A stretch of DNA of 64,000 nucleotides from Advenella mandrilli (GTDB lineage: Bacteria > Pseudomonadota > Gammaproteobacteria > Burkholderiales > Burkholderiaceae_B): positions 81,777-145,776 of the forward strand of contig NZ_JAENGP010000007.1 in assembly GCF_016595155.1 (NCBI RefSeq), in the 5' to 3' direction. This document shows, one piece after another, positions 63,772 to 64,000 of the stretch. A program made the translations under genes and the position numbers. The notes beneath the pieces were generated by a model. The model saw only the letters and a program-made list of their open reading frames with translations. It made no database searches and was not told the DNA's origin. Within the stretch, counting starts at the first letter, position 1, and the number at the start of each line of letters is the position of its first letter.

Positions 63772-64000
63772 GGGCGTGTTAACACTAATAGACAATCGGC
63801 CGCAATATTGCCTATCCTACAGGAATGGAAATCACACCTGAACAATTTACGCATATCGAAAGCTGCCTTCCCTGGCAACGAGGCAATGTCAAGCTAACGA
63901 ATTTGCAGGTAGTCAATGCCATCCTTTATGTGGCCGAGCATGGCTGCAAGTGGCGCGGTCTGCCCGAGCGATTCGGGAACTGGCACACCGTTTACACGCG
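63772..64000 (+). mobile_element. IS5-family element, left part
   Basis: The element appears to begin GGGCGTGTTAACACTAA, the kind of end found in the IS427-like group of the IS5 family, after a TTA that may be part of the target duplication. Transposase follows 53 bp in. Base composition jumps from AT-rich to GC-richer at the junction, consistent with insertion from elsewhere. The right end is outside the window. Confidence 0.75.
63825..64000 (+). CDS. IS5-family transposase, N-terminal part
   Basis: 58 codons, MEITPEQFTHIESCLPWQRG, then LTNLQVVNAILYVAEHGCKWRGLPERFGNW, the N-terminal DUF4096-type block of IS5-family (IS427 group) transposases. AGGA overlaps the ATG closely. The DDE catalytic domain lies beyond the window, so intactness and possible programmed frameshift cannot be judged. 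Confidence 0.85.
   Translation, partial: MEITPEQFTHIESCLPWQRGNVKLTNLQVVNAILYVAEHGCKWRGLPERFGNWHTVYT

Noticed and set aside
63810..63822. A second TATCCTAC resembling the nic core inside the IS5-like left end.
   Set aside because: It lacks the hairpins, differs in the last bases, and belongs to the IS.

Overview
The window looks like chromosome of a betaproteobacterium, most likely an Alcaligenaceae-type member of Burkholderiales. The block yebC-purD-hemF-nadD-rsfS-rlmH-maf, the radC / fkpB-ispH pair, aerobic hemF, the glcDEF glycolate oxidase and a class II cytochrome c all fit this. Base composition is moderate over 1-52.1 kb and clearly AT-richer from about 52.2 kb to the end. The genus is not resolved from sequence alone.

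Layout. 1-6.8 kb: end of a DUF423 membrane protein gene, then a five-gene operon of zinc-ribbon proteins, an exported protein and a 1164-residue membrane-anchored protein of unknown function. This is the best candidate here for an undescribed chromosomal system. 7-11.8 kb: M24 aminopeptidase, a yeiH-like exporter divergent from a YeiE-like LysR regulator, a small DUF2061 gene behind a strong Fur-box match, then rpmG and rpmB. 12-16.8 kb: an operon of a GT39-type membrane glycosyltransferase, a MATE pump and a Bcr/CflA pump, and rpmE2. 17-29.7 kb: housekeeping genes (radC, fkpB, ispH, maiA, the maf-to-yebC operon, a HerA-like ATPase, a MarR regulator divergent from a quinone reductase, a Tas-like reductase). 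29.7-43.6 kb: fbp, pepN, a lipoprotein gene, tldD, a DAHP synthase gene behind a Phe/Tyr-rich leader peptide and terminator (a classical attenuator), glcDEF, mnmA, purB. 43.8-51.9 kb: cytochrome c', cytochrome b561, three lipoproteins, a glutamate-synthase-like FMN protein, an LplT-like transporter and a barnase/barstar pair.

52.15 kb to the end is a mobile island. It begins at a 44-base copy of the 3' half of a tRNA(CAU), still followed by the tRNA-type terminator on its chromosomal side. This is what integration into a tRNA 3' end leaves behind, and the intact tRNA should lie beyond the right edge of the window. The island carries mobC and a MOBP-type relaxase, a frameshifted phage-CI-like regulator, a type I restriction-modification locus (hsdM, hsdS, and an hsdR with a one-base deletion just after Walker A), an ISL3 transposase gene close behind hsdR, a probable oriT (stacked hairpins plus an IncP-like nic sequence TATCCTGC), a striking array of GAA units repeated every ~10.1 bp, a helix-turn-helix gene, a broken relative of it, and an IS5-family element that runs off the window.

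How the parts work together. In the core, glcDEF feeds glycolate to glyoxylate, aroG is predicted to sense Phe/Tyr charging through its leader, and YeiE/YeiH form a regulator-transporter pair. In the island, the relaxase genes, oriT and phased array form a transfer module. The restriction module may now act only as a methylase, because hsdR is broken in the sequence as given.
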